A stretch of DNA of 5,699 nucleotides from Planctomycetota bacterium (GTDB taxonomy: Bacteria; Planctomycetota; Brocadiia; SM23-32), in the NCBI GenBank assembly GCA_018400625.1, contig JAGYMJ010000483.1, positions 1 to 5,699 of the forward strand. The letters run 5' to 3'. This document shows positions 5,649 through 5,699 of the stretch, piece after piece. A model generated the notes under the pieces. It was not told the origin of the DNA, made no database searches, and saw only the letters and a program-made list of their open reading frames with translations. The position numbers and the translations under genes are program-made. Position 1 is the stretch's first letter; every line of letters begins with the position of its first letter.

Positions 5649-5699
5649 GTAAATATTCAGTGAACCACGCGGCACATCTCCACCGTGCCCTGTGCCGGT
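5649..5699. repeat. Palindromic repeat element, copy B (cut by window end)
   Basis: Same orientation as copy A. GTAAATATTCAGTGAA (5649-5664) is identical to 5283-5298, and GTGCCCTGTGCCGGT (5685-5699) is identical to 5320-5334; the 20-21 bases between them have diverged. Its left arm TCAGTGAACCACGC (5657-5670) is the exact reverse complement of copy A's right arm, so it looks like the less decayed version. The right half should lie just beyond the window. Confidence 0.7.

Larger units (their letters stand above)
5238..5699. other. Gene-free, repeat- and hairpin-rich spacer
   Basis: No credible coding region lies in these 462 bases. Overlapping frames of about 80 codons exist on both strands between 5413 and 5675, but they run through perfect hairpins and resemble no protein family I know. 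What the stretch does hold is the leader and candidate promoter of the second operon, a 67-bp palindromic element near its left end, a truncated second copy at its right end, and three separate short hairpins between. An AT-rich segment (about 5360-5440) separates the first element from the hairpin cluster. Confidence 0.7.

Noticed and set aside
5413..5675. Overlapping open frames of about 80 codons on both strands in the last spacer
   Set aside because: They lie over perfect hairpins, have no convincing ribosome site, and their products resemble no known family; they look like by-products of repeat sequence.
5283..5699. CRISPR-like array
   Set aside because: Only two copies, spaced 366 bp apart, with internal divergence and a long dyad; this does not fit repeat-spacer structure.

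Overview
The window reads as an ordinary bacterial chromosome segment of roughly balanced base composition, probably from an uncultured Gram-negative-type lineage. Hints for this are a BON-like protein tail, a membrane-anchored bifunctional-nuclease-domain protein, a PIG-L deacetylase with an HADD motif, and repeat-rich spacer DNA. I cannot place it at phylum level from the sequence alone. No CRISPR array, rRNA, tRNA, phage gene or transposase gene is visible.

Layout, left to right. The first 86 bases hold the last 27 codons of a plus-strand gene whose tail resembles the end of a BON domain. It converges on a two-gene minus-strand operon: a SAM hydrolase (SAM hydroxide adenosyltransferase, 1480-2304) followed after 20 bp by a class I dihydroorotase (pyrC, 113-1459). 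A near-consensus sigma70-type promoter (TTGAAA-17-TACAAT, minus strand, 2355-2383) lies upstream of this operon, and a perfect 16-bp palindrome covers its spacer and part of its -10 box. On the other side of that 95-bp divergent spacer a small, very hydrophobic plus-strand protein of unknown function (2400-2738) begins behind a good GGAG ribosome binding site.

The small membrane gene converges on a second minus-strand operon. In transcription order this holds a membrane-anchored bifunctional nuclease-domain protein (4566-5237), an EamA/DMT-type ten-helix transporter (3610-4533) and a PIG-L family metal-dependent deacetylase (2762-3613). The last two overlap by ATGA, so they are probably translationally coupled. 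A possible job for that pair is exporting or importing a small (amino sugar or thiol-type) metabolite and deacylating it, but no substrate can be read from the sequence.

The last 460 bases have no credible gene. They hold a candidate promoter for the second operon, a 67-bp palindromic repeat element, a second copy of it cut off by the window end, and between the copies three compact hairpins, one of which looks like a rho-independent terminator for the plus strand. This repeat-dense spacer and the promoter/palindrome pair at 2355-2383 are the least explained parts of the window. I see no strong evidence for a wholly new biological system.
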